DNA of 64,000 nucleotides from contig CAJQUW010008022.1 in the NCBI GenBank assembly GCA_907163375.1, forward strand, positions 5,001 through 69,000. The letters are read 5' to 3'. Both the position numbers and the translations under genes were made by a program. The notes beneath the pieces are model-generated. The model did not search any database. It was not told the origin of the DNA and worked only from the letters and a program-made list of their open reading frames with translations. The first letter of the stretch is position 1. Each line of letters opens with the position of its first letter. This document shows positions 1 through 10,805 of the stretch, piece by piece. Origin of the DNA: Prostheceraeus crozeri (Eukaryota; Platyhelminthes; Polycladida; Euryleptidae).

Positions 1-3000
1 TTCAGTTAGGAAATGTATCCTATGGCTATAAGGTGGTAAGGAATTTTTGGTGTATAGGTATAAGGTGTTATGGAATTATTGGTTTGCATTGGTTAGAGTA
101 TGGTGATTTTAGAAGTGGATCTTAAATGTGCGAGTGTTATAGATTTTAAGGACAAGGAAAATGGTTGAAGGAATGTGTATGGTAATATGGTTATGATTGT
201 AAAGTAAGTGAAATGGAGGTGGTTCAAGTATGGATCTAAATGATGTATTAATATTCCAGGGCGAAGGAAAGGAAAATTTATGGCGAAGTATTAATATTAA
301 ATTTTTTGTATGCCTGGGGTGTAAGTAAGTAAATGGTAAAAAAGTGTTTGCTTTGGGTATATGTGATATTTATTAGTTTGATCTGGTATGGTTTTTTAAT
401 AAAGGAATTACATAGTTAAGGTATTAAAGGTTTAGAAGGGATAATGGGTTTTGTTTTTTTAAGTAAGCTATATGTGATAAGTGAACTAAGTGTAAATTAT
501 GCTAAACGATGTGTTGATAATAAACTTAAGGAATTTCTGGTGTATAATTATTATTTTCTGGGGAAGTAGGAATGGATTAGGGGGATGATATATACAACAC
601 AAGGAATTTAGTAGGTTCGAAGGTTTGGGTTATGATTGTGAGTGTTGTTTTTGCTTTTAATGGAAGCAGTATTATGTTTTGATTTTGTTCGTTGGGAGTG
701 TTGGTATGTGTATGTTTAGTAGTGCATGGTTGGATATGGTTTATGTACTTTCTATTGTTGATTTTATTGTGTGGTTTATTGATTGGGTTAAAACGGTAGT
801 TTGGATTATGGTAGGGGGTTAGTGATTAGTGTAGGGGTGTGTTGGTAGTGTTTGGTCTTCTGGTATGGGGAGTGTGGCGTTCTGGAAGAGATATAGTGGT
901 TTTGTAGACTAAGGGAGATCGTGCATAGTATTGGAAAAGTTAAAATTCGGTTAAGTTGTAGTATAAGTTATCGGATAGGATTGCTAAGGGTTTATTAGAA
1001 GATGTTGTTGGTATAGTTGTGATTGTATAATTTTCTATTTTCGTATAGGAACGTTTGGTTGTAAGGAGGGTTAGTTTATATGCTTTTTTTATGTAGTGAC
1101 CGGGCGTATTGTGTAGATTAGTAAAGGAGGATGGGATTGTATATTTTTATTAAGTAGGTTGGGTTTAATTCAGTTGGGTATTTGGTCGGGGGGGATAGGT
1201 GTTGTGGTTATAGGTATAAGAGATTTTTGTGTATCTCGCTAGAACTTGTAAGGGTATTGTTGGGGTTGGATTAGTATTTTATTGGTTTTTTATGTTGTAT
1301 GCGTTTGGTGGAGTGTCGTCTGGGCATTGTGGGTTGGTGGGTTGTTGGCTTTATTTTGTTATTTCTTGCATGAAATGGGTTGCATTTTTGGTATGGGTGT
1401 TGAGCGGGTTGGTTGTTTAGTAAGGTTTTATTTGGTGGTTGTGGTTAAGGTTTACTTTTTAATTGTTTTAAGGGATTGTGCGATCTAATATAGGATTTGT
1501 GAAAATAAAGGGTTAAAAAGTTGAATATAAAAACAAATCAATGATCTTAGTATTGTTATTATAAGGAGAAGGTTTGATTATGTTAAGTAAAAGGAATTAG
1601 GAAGGATTAAAGTTTTTCTGCATAGCTGAAGGAAAACTAAGGATTCTTAAAATAGGTCTGAACGAAAGGGTTAAGGAAATTTGATAAAGGAATTGTAGGG
1701 GGTAAAGGAGAAAGAGGTTACTAGATGATATAGGAGAAAAATTGGGAAAGGAAAATGGAAATGTAATTAGTGAGAAGAGTTAAGTAAAGGAACTATGTAA
1801 AAAAGGGAGGTATTGGGAGTTGTTAATGATTTTTGATAGTTATAAGGAAAGACATTATATGTGAAGGAAGTTGAGGCATAGGGTTGAAAAAGATAAACGG
1901 ATGAAGGCTTTGTAAATTAAGAGAATAAAAGTGAGATATGTATGGAACTATTAAAGGGAAATAAGGGTAAAGTAAAGGGATACAATAAAAAAAAAAAGAA
2001 AAAGGAATCAATTAATGTAGAATATATTGGTCCAGCTAACTGATGAAGTCCGAGGATAAGGAAAAAGACGTGAACATTAGTAAAGGGAATTGGTTATACT
2101 GAAGAGTACCTATGGTCTTTCGTATGGCATGGGTTTGTCGTAAGGGGGGGGGTGGGGAAAATAAAAAGGATATTAATGATCCATAAAAAGGAATGGGTAT
2201 TAAAAAGGAAAAGGAAATTTTAAATATAATTAAAGGTGTAACCAAAAAGAAAATAAGGGAAACAAGTAGATAGGTTATGAAAGGTTATTAATAGGTTTTA
2301 TGTGATGGATAAAGGAAATGGGTTAATTGATGATAAAGGAAAAAAGATTAAAACAAAAAAGGAAATTGTTTGTAAGGAAATGGAAAAGACCTATTGAAAT
2401 GAAGTGGTGAAATAATAGGCATTTTTAGGTAGTAGTTGGATAATCCAGCTGATGCTCAATAAAGTGATTTTGTAATGGTGTTTTTGCTCAATCGAGGGAT
2501 ATAAAAGGATCAAATAATTTTTGTATATATGATGATGGTTGGGTTCAAAATAAATGAAGAGAATTAGTTAAGGTCTGAACTATGGTTATAGGTATAGTAC
2601 GAATTTTAAGGGAAATGAGGAGGTTAGTATAATGCGGGTTAGGTAAGGGTTTGTCTCTATAAAGGAAAGAGGAGGAAGTTGCGAAGGGGCTAAAGGGTTT
2701 TATTAAGGGAGAATTAAGGATTTAATTTAAGGATGTCTAATTTAAAAACTATAATTTTAAGGAAATTAGGTTAAAGTAATAAATAAGGAAAGTGAGAAGA
2801 AGGTATCTTGGGTAAGCGTAGCGGAAAGTATTGGAAAAGTAATAGAGGTAGAGGATGTAAAGGAAGATGAAGTAAAATGACAATAATGGTGAAGCATGGG
2901 CTATTGGAAAAAGATGATTCTGCGATGGCGTGCTTTAGTGTTCCAAGGATAAGAAGTTTAAGGTGGTTTAAGAGCGGAAAAGGAAATATTTGTACTAGAA

Positions 3001-5040
3001 GGAAGACTAATGGATAATGGGGAATTATATTTTGAGATTTGAATAAAGGGAAATGTATATGAAATTATATCGGGGTTTATCGTAGTTTCTTAATATTTAT
3101 GGTGATATGGATATTGGTAGACTGAGAAAGTGGTTTAGAATGAGTTTTTTGAGCCGATGAATGAAGTGAAAGTTTTGTAATTAATTCGTATATATCGGGT
3201 TGATTGGTTGAAAATATTATAAGGAGGGTTTAATTAGGGTAGGTGGCGTTGGAGTTTAATTGGTTGGTGGGTGCGTATTAATGGTGATCTTTTTTTTTGC
3301 AAGTAATAGGTTTGAGTGATTCGATGGATGGAATGATATTTTTTAAGCTGTGTATGAGATGTGGTGATGAAGTTTATATTTCTTTATGACTATGTTTTAA
3401 GGATGTGTGGGTTTGGGCTGGGCTGGGGTGTTGGTAGGAGTTGTATAGAGTGAGTAGTTTAATTTGTTTCTTTTACTTTTTGTTAAAGTAAGGGTAGAGT
3501 GGAAGTTTTTGAGGTAAGGATACAGTTATTGGTAGGTAAAATATGCCGTATAAGGAAAGTACTAAATATAGTTGTAAGGTTGTATAAAGGATACGTTTAA
3601 CAAATGGTTTTCTTAAAATAAAAAAGTGAATAATTCATTATTGGGATTTAGATATAAGGTAGTCGGGATGGGATGGTTGGTAAGGTATGTATATGTATGG
3701 TTTATATGAACTATAGGATAATCTTAGGGGATATGGTGGGATGGTTCGTTACGGTCTTGGGGAAGTTGTCTTAAGGAAGGAAATAAGTGCAAAAATTAAT
3801 ATAATGAATTGTTAAAAAAATGTTGGGTAAAGTAAGTGTTGGTTTGAATGATTGTAAAAAGTTCATGTAGTTGTGTGTATCTATATGTGTATGGGAAGGT
3901 TGATTCAGGAAGTAGAATTGTATTCGAAGAGTAAGGATGTGGGATTTGTTAGATCATCTTATGGTACTTAGTAAGGGGTGCTTGCATGATATATGTTAGT
4001 GAAAGGTTTTTGTTTGGTAGAGTATGGGTTATTTTTAGAAAAATATTATACGTGTAAAAGCTGGTATTTTGAAAGTTTAATCTGACAATTGGGCATGAAG
4101 GTATATTATTGTGGAAGAATTATTTAATGTGAAAAGGACGTAAAGGTGTGATGAAGGAAGCGTTAGCTGATCTAATTTTTAATCGTTAAGGAAAAAGTTG
4201 GATAAGGGAGGCGAGAAGGAGAAAATAATGTGTCGATTGTAAAAATGTATAGATGAATAAAGGAACGGGTGTCTTTTCTTAAGGATACTTGCCAAGGGGA
4301 TTATATTTGTTTGGGGATCTGGTGTTTAATGATATTTAGTGGCTATAAAAAGGAAGGTACTGGAAGATTATATATGGATAGAGGATGGTAAAATGAAAGG
4401 TTTTTAAGGGGAAATTAAAAAAAAAAAAAAGATTTTTTAGGGGTTATAAAGGAAAGGATGGTTTAAAGTTTGATGGTAAGTATGGTTGTTTTTGTACTAT
4501 GGATAGGTATTTATATTTACTTATACATTTGTTTTTGGTTAAATTAGTGTGATAGGTATTGTAATAGATGTGTGTGGACTGCGGTTGATTATGGAATTAT
4601 TGAGCGTATGTTCAGAGTTGGGATTTAAAGTGAAATTTTATTATTTAGGAGGTCTTTGATACGATAAAAGGATAAGAAAATGTAATGAAGTAATAGTGAG
4701 TAACAGTAGATTATCTAATTTGGGGGGTGAGAGAAGGAAAGTAAAATGATGGAAATTGTGGTCTGTGAAATGATATAGAAAGAGATTCGTAGGAGGTTGG
4801 GGAAATATAGAAGAGGTGGGTAATCATAAAGGAATATTGGTTTTCTGAATTGATTGATGGAGTTAATCAAAAATTTGAAAAAGGAATGTGACATTCGGAG
4901 GTAAAAACTTAGCGCATCGTAGAAAGAACGAGAAAGTGTACTATTTGCTTAAAAAGGAATTGTTAAGTTCTGATGTTATTTTTCAAGGGAAGGATAAGGT
5001 ATTAAAGGAAAGACATCATTAGAGACCAGTTTTAAATCAA
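1..5040. other. C-depleted, strand-asymmetric block without a convincing gene
   Basis: The + strand is almost free of C for about 5 kb. The first 1.5 kb is rich in T and G and the rest is rich in A and G. The words AAGGAA, TAAGGAA and AAAGGAAA recur every few tens of bases in an irregular pattern, and a G-run lies near 2,142. Open frames here (for example 1,229-1,488) are low-complexity products of the composition and match no family I know. The asymmetry stops sharply at a C-run at about 5,043-5,051, where Polinton 1 begins. It could be a decayed satellite, a mutated strand or an assembly artefact. Confidence 0.6.
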
Positions 5041-5096
5041 TACCCCCCCCCTCTGACTTCTAGGGGTCTCTTAAGAAATTTTTTTTTTATTATAAA

Positions 5097-5565
5097 ATGA
5101 GCAACATAAATGAGTTTTTGAAATTATATGGAACGCAAACTACGACAAATTTCGACCTAAAGAAAATCGCAAATGAATTAGGAATAAAGAATTTTCATGT
5201 TCTAATGAGAAACGAATTACAATTCCTAAAAAATAGGCCATCAGGAACCTTCAGTTCCCGGAACAAAGTTCCATCAATAACTGTAAATTTCATAACAAAT
5301 CTTCATACGTCAAATGAAAAAGGTGTACATTGGTCAGCAGAACTATTATTTTGACCGCCCGGAGGCTGAGAACTATTATTTTGATTCATACGGTTTGCCC
5401 CCTACAAATGAAGTAAAAGAATTACTTGGAACGGGAACATACAATACGTTTCAAATTCAAACACCAGGCACTACCTATTGTGGTCAATTATGTTTATACG
5501 TTTTGTACAAATTACAAAAAGGAGTACCATTTCTAGATATTATGTTAGAGTTAAACAATCTATAA
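5097..5565 (+). pseudogene. Adenain-like cysteine protease (PRO) of Polinton 1
   Basis: This is the maturation protease of the adenovirus/Polinton type, which cleaves capsid precursors in the virion or factory. The histidine context GVHWSA, the acidic residue in YYFDSYGLPP and the nucleophile in TTYCGQLCLYVLY appear in the canonical order. It is the first gene of the element and starts only about 55 bases from the C-depleted block. The start ATG at 5,097 follows a T-run and ATAAA. A GC-rich hairpin repeat (about 5,243-5,272) lies inside the coding stretch. The region is part of a fossil and is not open throughout. Confidence 0.8.
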
Positions 5566-5599
5566 CTCAAGCGAAGCTAGCTAAAGCGCCACCTAGAGG

Positions 5600-6911
5600 T
5601 TAAAGCTCTGTTTTCTGTAATTCATTTGTATAAAAACGGCCTCTGATATCCTCATTATCTAAATCTTTAATTTCATAAGTAATCGGATAACTTTGATTTA
5701 TTTTAGAAACTTCAAATATTTCTTTAGTCCAATAACCAACAAAGCCTTTTTCAAATTTATTCTTATATTTAAATATTCTAACTCTATCTCCAATTTTAAA
5801 TTTCGGCTTAAGTTTCTGCAAATTCGGATTACTCTCATTCGAATAATTATTCTCGAATATTTTCTTTCGTATTAAATCAGGGTCGACAGAAGCATTCTTT
5901 GGAGTTTCTTCAATACCTGAATGAACTTTATTATTGTACTGCTCTACAATTCCTGGTAATATTTTTAACCATTTCTGATTTCCTTGCTGAGTAAATTTCT
6001 TGAAAATTTAATTTTTTAACGTCCGATTGAATCTTTCTATCACTATAGCTTTTCTAGCGTTTTTCAGTTGAATAAACAGTTTCAAATAGTGGCTGAACGT
6101 TTCGGTTATAAAATTCCGACCCTTTATCAACAAACAATTTCCTTGGATTTCTATTACTTTCTTTAAAGATTTCTTCAAACGCATATTTAACTGATAGACC
6201 ACTTTTATTTTTTAAAGGTTTTACCCAAGCGTATCGTGTATATAAATCTATAACGGTCAATGCGTATTTGTAGTCCCTTTCATTCGGCATATGAATAAGA
6301 TCAGCACTCCAAATATCATCTTTATTAAATACTTTTACTTTCAATAAATATTTAGGCTTTCTATATACTTTATGAATTTCAGATGCATAAACGTCTGAAT
6401 TATGATTTTCATTGAAACCCTGACCGAATAATATTTTAGCTTGTAAAGCTTTCTTAACAAACATTCTTTCAATTTTTTCTCTAAATGTAGGATTCTGAAT
6501 ACTATCTAATTCTTGAATCATTTTCTTATCAGCTGCATGTCGAGAACTTAGATCATGATTTCGATAAGCTAAATCATGCCTGTAAGCTGCGGCATCTACT
6601 CTATTTATTGGTTCTTCACCTGGTTTCGGATTATTATTCTCATCTAGTCTTATATCTAATCGAGTTCCTGGACCGGTATATGAATGACCAGGAAGATGTT
6701 TTTCTTTCGAATATTTACTCCAAATAAATCCAGGAAAGTTTTCTAATGTTTTTTGTATGTCACCACCGTAGGTAGTAGCCAAACTATGTTTGTCGTCGTT
6801 ACCTTCATAAATTTTACAGTTTGAGTTTTTATTTTTGTTTAATAGATAATTCAATAAATCTAAATTAGAAATTTTTAATTTAATTAAATTTTCGGAATTT
6901 TTAGAATTCAT
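5600..6911 (-). pseudogene. PLA2-like domain followed by retroviral-type integrase (INT), Polinton 1
   Basis: One open stretch (6,054-6,911) holds two domains. The N-terminal part has YTGPGTRLDIRL and EEPINRVDAAAYRHDLAY, the Ca-loop and HD active-site pattern of the phospholipase A2-like domain known from parvovirus VP1 and from adintovirus-type virion proteins. About 100 residues later the integrase core begins (DIWSADLIHMPNE, then KLFVDKGSEF), giving the first two catalytic acids. Further down the same strand lie the ERFNRTLKN motif and the SH3/chromo-like C-terminal module (FKIGDRVRI, FEKGFVGYWTKEIF). The start ATG at 6,911 follows TTTTAAA. The PLA2-INT arrangement in one frame is unusual, since the two are normally separate genes. 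The region is broken as a whole. Confidence 0.8.
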
Positions 6912-6989
6912 TTTAAAAGATAAAAAAAATTTAAAAGATAAAATAAAATGAATGTTTTTAACCGAAAAGAACCAAAGGTTCTGAGGTTA

Positions 6990-7515
6990 TTACCTTATCA
7001 TACTAGGACTTAGATATATTCCAGAACCATCTTTAGTTTCTTTAATTTCAATTAAATCATCAACATTGTGGAGAATATTTTTAAGAACTCGTTTTCCTTC
7101 ATCAACTAATTTTAATTTATTGATAAAATTATCTACTACTCCTTTTCCTTCGGGCGAAGCCCTGGAAGACATCTCCGATGTCCCTTCACCCCTAGCAACT
7201 TTCTCTAACTCTCTGTTATGACGTTTTTGTTCTTCTAATGCTGCCTTCTCTGATTTATTTTTATTTACTGCTTGGACAATACCACTGTCCCACCTGCAAC
7301 ACTTCCTGCTGCAGCTATGCCTCCTATTATTAGTGGAATTAATGGGAGAATACCGCCATTCTTTTCTTCTTGTAATTGAATATTCTCTATCATTGGTTTA
7401 CTTATGTAATACTTTTTTTGTTAATCGTAATAGTTTTAGGGGTATTTTTGTCAACAATATTACGTAATTTTAATTCAACAGTTTTATTATTAATATTACT
7501 TTTCGCTTGCGACAT
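6990..7515 (-). pseudogene. pX-like minor capsid/membrane-active protein, Polinton 1
   Basis: The minus strand encodes a basic/polar N-terminus starting at 7,515 (ATG after an A-run), then the hydrophobic segment GGILPLIPLIIGGIAAAGS, then a C-terminal part ending GSGIYLSPSMIR. A glycine-rich hydrophobic helix with a GSG(I/L)YLSP tail is typical of the small pX/pVI-like virion proteins of Polintons and adintoviruses, thought to act on membranes or to bind the genome. A GC-rich hairpin repeat (about 7,149-7,193) contributes the in-frame residues SSRASPEG. The gene lies between integrase and major capsid. It is not open throughout. Confidence 0.6.
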
Positions 7516-7703
7516 TTTTAATAAAAAATTTTAAGTTAAGAATTTAAAGTTATCAAAAAATTTAAATCTATTCTAGTTATGAAAAATTTTTAGTTAAGAA
7601 TTTTTAAGTTAACAAAAATTTTAATCTATTCTTGTTATGAAAAAAATTAATTAATCGACTAAGTCTTGGGCTTTAACCTATCGGACCAAAGGTCCTAAGG
7701 TTA

Positions 7704-9056
7704 CTAACCGATCCTAACCATCTTCCCATTAAGAACTTCAATAGAATATTTTACATCTAGCAATAAACCATAAGCCATCAATGAAGTTGTGGAATCTTTC
7801 TTTTCAATATTAATTGTTACATCACAACCATTTTTAATAAGATCTTCAGATTGTGCACTTAAATCGAAACAGAAAATTGGATATAAATGTCTCCAATCTC
7901 CAGGAGTTAATTGTGGTTCAACTCCAAATTCTATACAAAGATTTCTATAAGAATCATATCCTTCCATAAATTGATTATTGGTATCATCGAATCTGAATGG
8001 ATCAATTGGATATCGAGTTTGATTTAATGAAACTTGTAAACTTCGAATTGTATTAATATGAAAAATATTATTGTTCTTATCAAAACTTGGAGAATTATTT
8101 CTTTGAAATGTTAGTAATAAATATCTTGGGGTATTCGCAGTTCTAGTAAAATGCCAGTTAAATCTTTGTTCGGAAAAAGTTACTGAACTACAGTACGCTT
8201 TAGAAAATTTACTGGAATTGGTTTGTTAGTATTTAATCTTTTTTGCAATAGCTGTTTCAACCTCTAAACTAGGAGTAATATGCGTAATCCACCATTCAAG
8301 TCTATCAATTTTTAAATATGCTTTTTTTCCAGTTTTGCCAAAAAAGATTAATTCATTATTTGCTGTACGATGAATTATTAATTTAAATTTTAATTGATAT
8401 GATATTTTGTCATTAATCTAAATATCCGAATAATGGAGACAATTGACCAATTTACTGTCTGTTTTCTTTTCGTGTTAAATTCACGTCTTTCTTTATATGC
8501 ATCATTATTTGTTTTATTTAAATGTTTTGCAATATTTTCTACATCTTTCGCAATTCCTGCGGCATCTGTTCCAGCGTGAGTTAAATCATCAACAATTATA
8601 CCATCATTAGTATTAGGAAACCAACCTTCGATTTCATGCTTTTTATTATTTTCACCAATTGTTACAAATCTAAGCATTGTATCAAATTACACCATTGGGA
8701 ATCACTTATTGTTTCTATATTTTGAGTTGCAACATCTAAACGCATTTGTGTAAATAATCTTGGAAAAAAAATTATTTTCTAGTGTAATATTATCGGTATC
8801 CATGGTAATAGTTGTTGTAAAATTAGCAGCACTATATAAAGAATATTCACAGTGTAAAAATGAATTCAGGTAAATATAAATAGCTCTGCTGATTATCAAC
8901 TTTCAAAAATTAAATCACCTCCAGTGTTTACTCTACTAGACTGGAAGATCCGGGATTCATTAGCAATTCTTATTATAGTCATTCTTCTTTTTGATTGTAA
9001 TGGTTGTGAACGGAGGATCGTCTAATCTAAATTTATTTTCGATAAGCGAAGACATT
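7704..9056 (-). pseudogene. Major capsid protein (double jelly-roll) of Polinton 1
   Basis: The minus strand carries scattered but recognisable pieces of a Polinton/adintovirus hexon-like capsid protein. The start is MSSLIENKFRLDDPPFTTI at 9,056, after TATAAAA. The middle has a TVNWSI..RIF stretch, and the C-terminal part has FCFDLSAQSEDL and AYGLLLDVKYSIEVLNG, which closely match the usual FD(L/V)S.QSE and AYALL signatures. The protein forms the icosahedral shell. The gene is heavily eroded, the most damaged of this element, with several breaks. Confidence 0.7.
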
Positions 9057-9197
9057 TTTATAAAAAATAATTTGACTTTTTGTTTTTTCTCACAGACAGA
9101 AAAAATTCTGCTAAAAAAATTTTACTATAAAATTTTACTATAAAAATTTTACTAAAAAAATTTTACTAAAAAATAATTTTTACGAAAAAATATAATT

Positions 9198-9740
9198 TTA
9201 GAAATTTGCTAGACCAGATCCGCTACAGCTTTTCTGGTTAGACCGAAGGATGCTGCTCACGCCATTACCTCTTATTTCTTCAATTGTTTTTTCATTATGT
9301 TTACTATTAGACGGAGCTCCGCTCCTCAAGGTTTCACCCTCTACAGCTATGTTAGCAATTTTATTTTTTGTTTCATCTGAAAGTTTTTTTAATTTTTTTA
9401 GTTCTTCAGAATCATTCCTAAGTTTACGAATAGCTTCTAGTTGTTTTAATTCGTTTTGTGATTTAACAGCATTTGATATTGCACTAGCTGTACTACCTAT
9501 AGCAGCTGCTCCTTTTGCAGCAGATGTAATCAAATCTTTATTATTTTTAATTAAGTTAACGATACTACCAATACCAGAAAAGATTCCATCTCCTTCTTTT
9601 TGGAACGTCTTTTCTAGGAACTTTTCTGTTCCGATTGTTTCTCTATTATCATAATGATAAACAGGATTCATACGTGGTTCATGAGCAATTCTTTGATTTG
9701 AAGCAAAATGTTTAAGATTATGTTTATAAATTATAGGCAT
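9198..9740 (-). CDS. Putative minor virion protein of Polinton 1 (180 aa)
   Basis: A single open frame of 180 residues with an ATG right after CCTAAAAA. A tyrosine- and histidine-bearing N-terminus leads to an Ala/Gly-rich segment (AAKGAAAIGSTASAISNAV), then a charged helical stretch predicted to coil, and a C-terminus ending SGSGLANF. The (G)SGL tail and the alanine-rich helix resemble small structural proteins that follow the capsid gene in Polintons and adintoviruses, but I cannot name the family. A hairpin repeat at about 9,311-9,330 encodes in-frame residues (LRSGAPS). It lies just upstream of the capsid gene in transcription order. Confidence 0.5.
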   Translation of the reverse strand: MPIIYKHNLKHFASNQRIAHEPRMNPVYHYDNRETIGTEKFLEKTFQKEGDGIFSGIGSIVNLIKNNKDLITSAAKGAAAIGSTASAISNAVKSQNELKQLEAIRKLRNDSEELKKLKKLSDETKNKIANIAVEGETLRSGAPSNSKHNEKTIEEIRGNGVSSILRSNQKSCSGSGLANF

Positions 9741-9844
9741 TTTTTAGGATTAAATTTGACTTTTGGGAAAAAATATTTAAGATCGGCTAAAGCCTCGAGG
9801 AGCTTCGCTCCGATTGGTTAGCAACCTGAGGACCTTTGGTCCGT

Positions 9845-10732
9845 TTAAGATTTACGTTTGTGAATGGACAACAACTTCGTGATAACTTTATTAATTGCCT
9901 GTTGCACTTTATCTATTGCGTCAAGCAGCGTGTGATGTACTTTAATTTCTCTTCTATTAACTTGCATTTTCTGCTGATTAATCTTCAACGCCGTTTTAAG
10001 AGCATTTAACTTAATTTTAAGAACATCTAATTGTCTTTTAACAGCATCTAACTGTTCCTTATTTTCTTTAGAGTTTTCTTGTAAATTTTTCTTTAATTCA
10101 TTTTCTAAATTGATTTTAAGAGTTTTCATTTTATCAACTTTTTGATTAAGTGAGTTTACTTCATTTATTATTCTATTCATCTTTTTCATTTGTTGAGTAA
10201 TTTTAGAACTTAATTCATCAACACTTTTTTGGAATGTAGTTTGTAACTGCTTTAAATTTTTTTTAATTCTTTCAGGTAGTTTTTCTATTTCATCTTCTAA
10301 TTGTTCTTTTAACATTTTTATCTGTTGTTTATTTTTAATGACTGCAGATTTTAAATTTAAAGAAAGTAATATTAAAATTTTTGATTGTTCTGAAATCTTT
10401 TTAAAAAGTTTTGCTATATCTGCTTCTAGCTCTCTATCCTTTTATCAAGTTTTAATAATTTTTCCGTTTAATGATTTGTCATTAAGTTTTAGCAACTTTA
10501 ATTCATTCATCAGTGGAACCAAAACATCGTTTATATATTTTTTCTTTAAATCATTGATTTGTGTATCAACATATTGTTTATTTGTTAACTCGGTATTTTG
10601 TTGCGGAAGAATAGAAAGATGTAATGGACCAGATAAAACGTCTCCTTTTTTCATGATATAATTTTCTATCTCTATTTCTAATTCACGATTATTCGGGATA
10701 TATGCACCTCCACCAACATTTGGTAACATCAT
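9845..10732 (-). pseudogene. Fibre-like protein region with KQYVD motif and long coiled coil, Polinton 1
   Basis: The 5' stretch (10,445-10,732, ATG after an A-run) has GDVLSGPLHLSILPQQN followed by ELTNKQYVDTQI. This is the 'GD.(L/M)SG.L.(L/M)' plus K.YVD pattern of phage tail fibres and related virion attachment proteins. The 3' stretch (9,845-10,315) is 156 residues of heptad-like Leu/Ile/Lys/Gln sequence, consistent with a trimeric shaft. Both read in the same direction. A receptor-binding spike is an inference from these two features. The region has one or two breaks. Confidence 0.5.
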
Positions 10733-10805
10733 TTTTTAACAATAAAAAAATAAAATTTTTTCTAATAAAAATAAAAAATAAAATTTTTTCTAATAAAAAT
10801 AAAAA

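Noticed and set aside
1229-1488. Two overlapping hydrophobic frames in the C-poor block
   Set aside because: Both are explained by T/G-rich composition, use non-ATG starts or lack any family motif.
1-5040. Mitochondrial DNA insertion
   Set aside because: Strand asymmetry suggested it, but no mitochondrial protein, rRNA or tRNA motif could be recognised.
9250-9654. 134-residue plus-strand frame
   Set aside because: Antisense shadow of the minor virion protein at 9,198-9,740.
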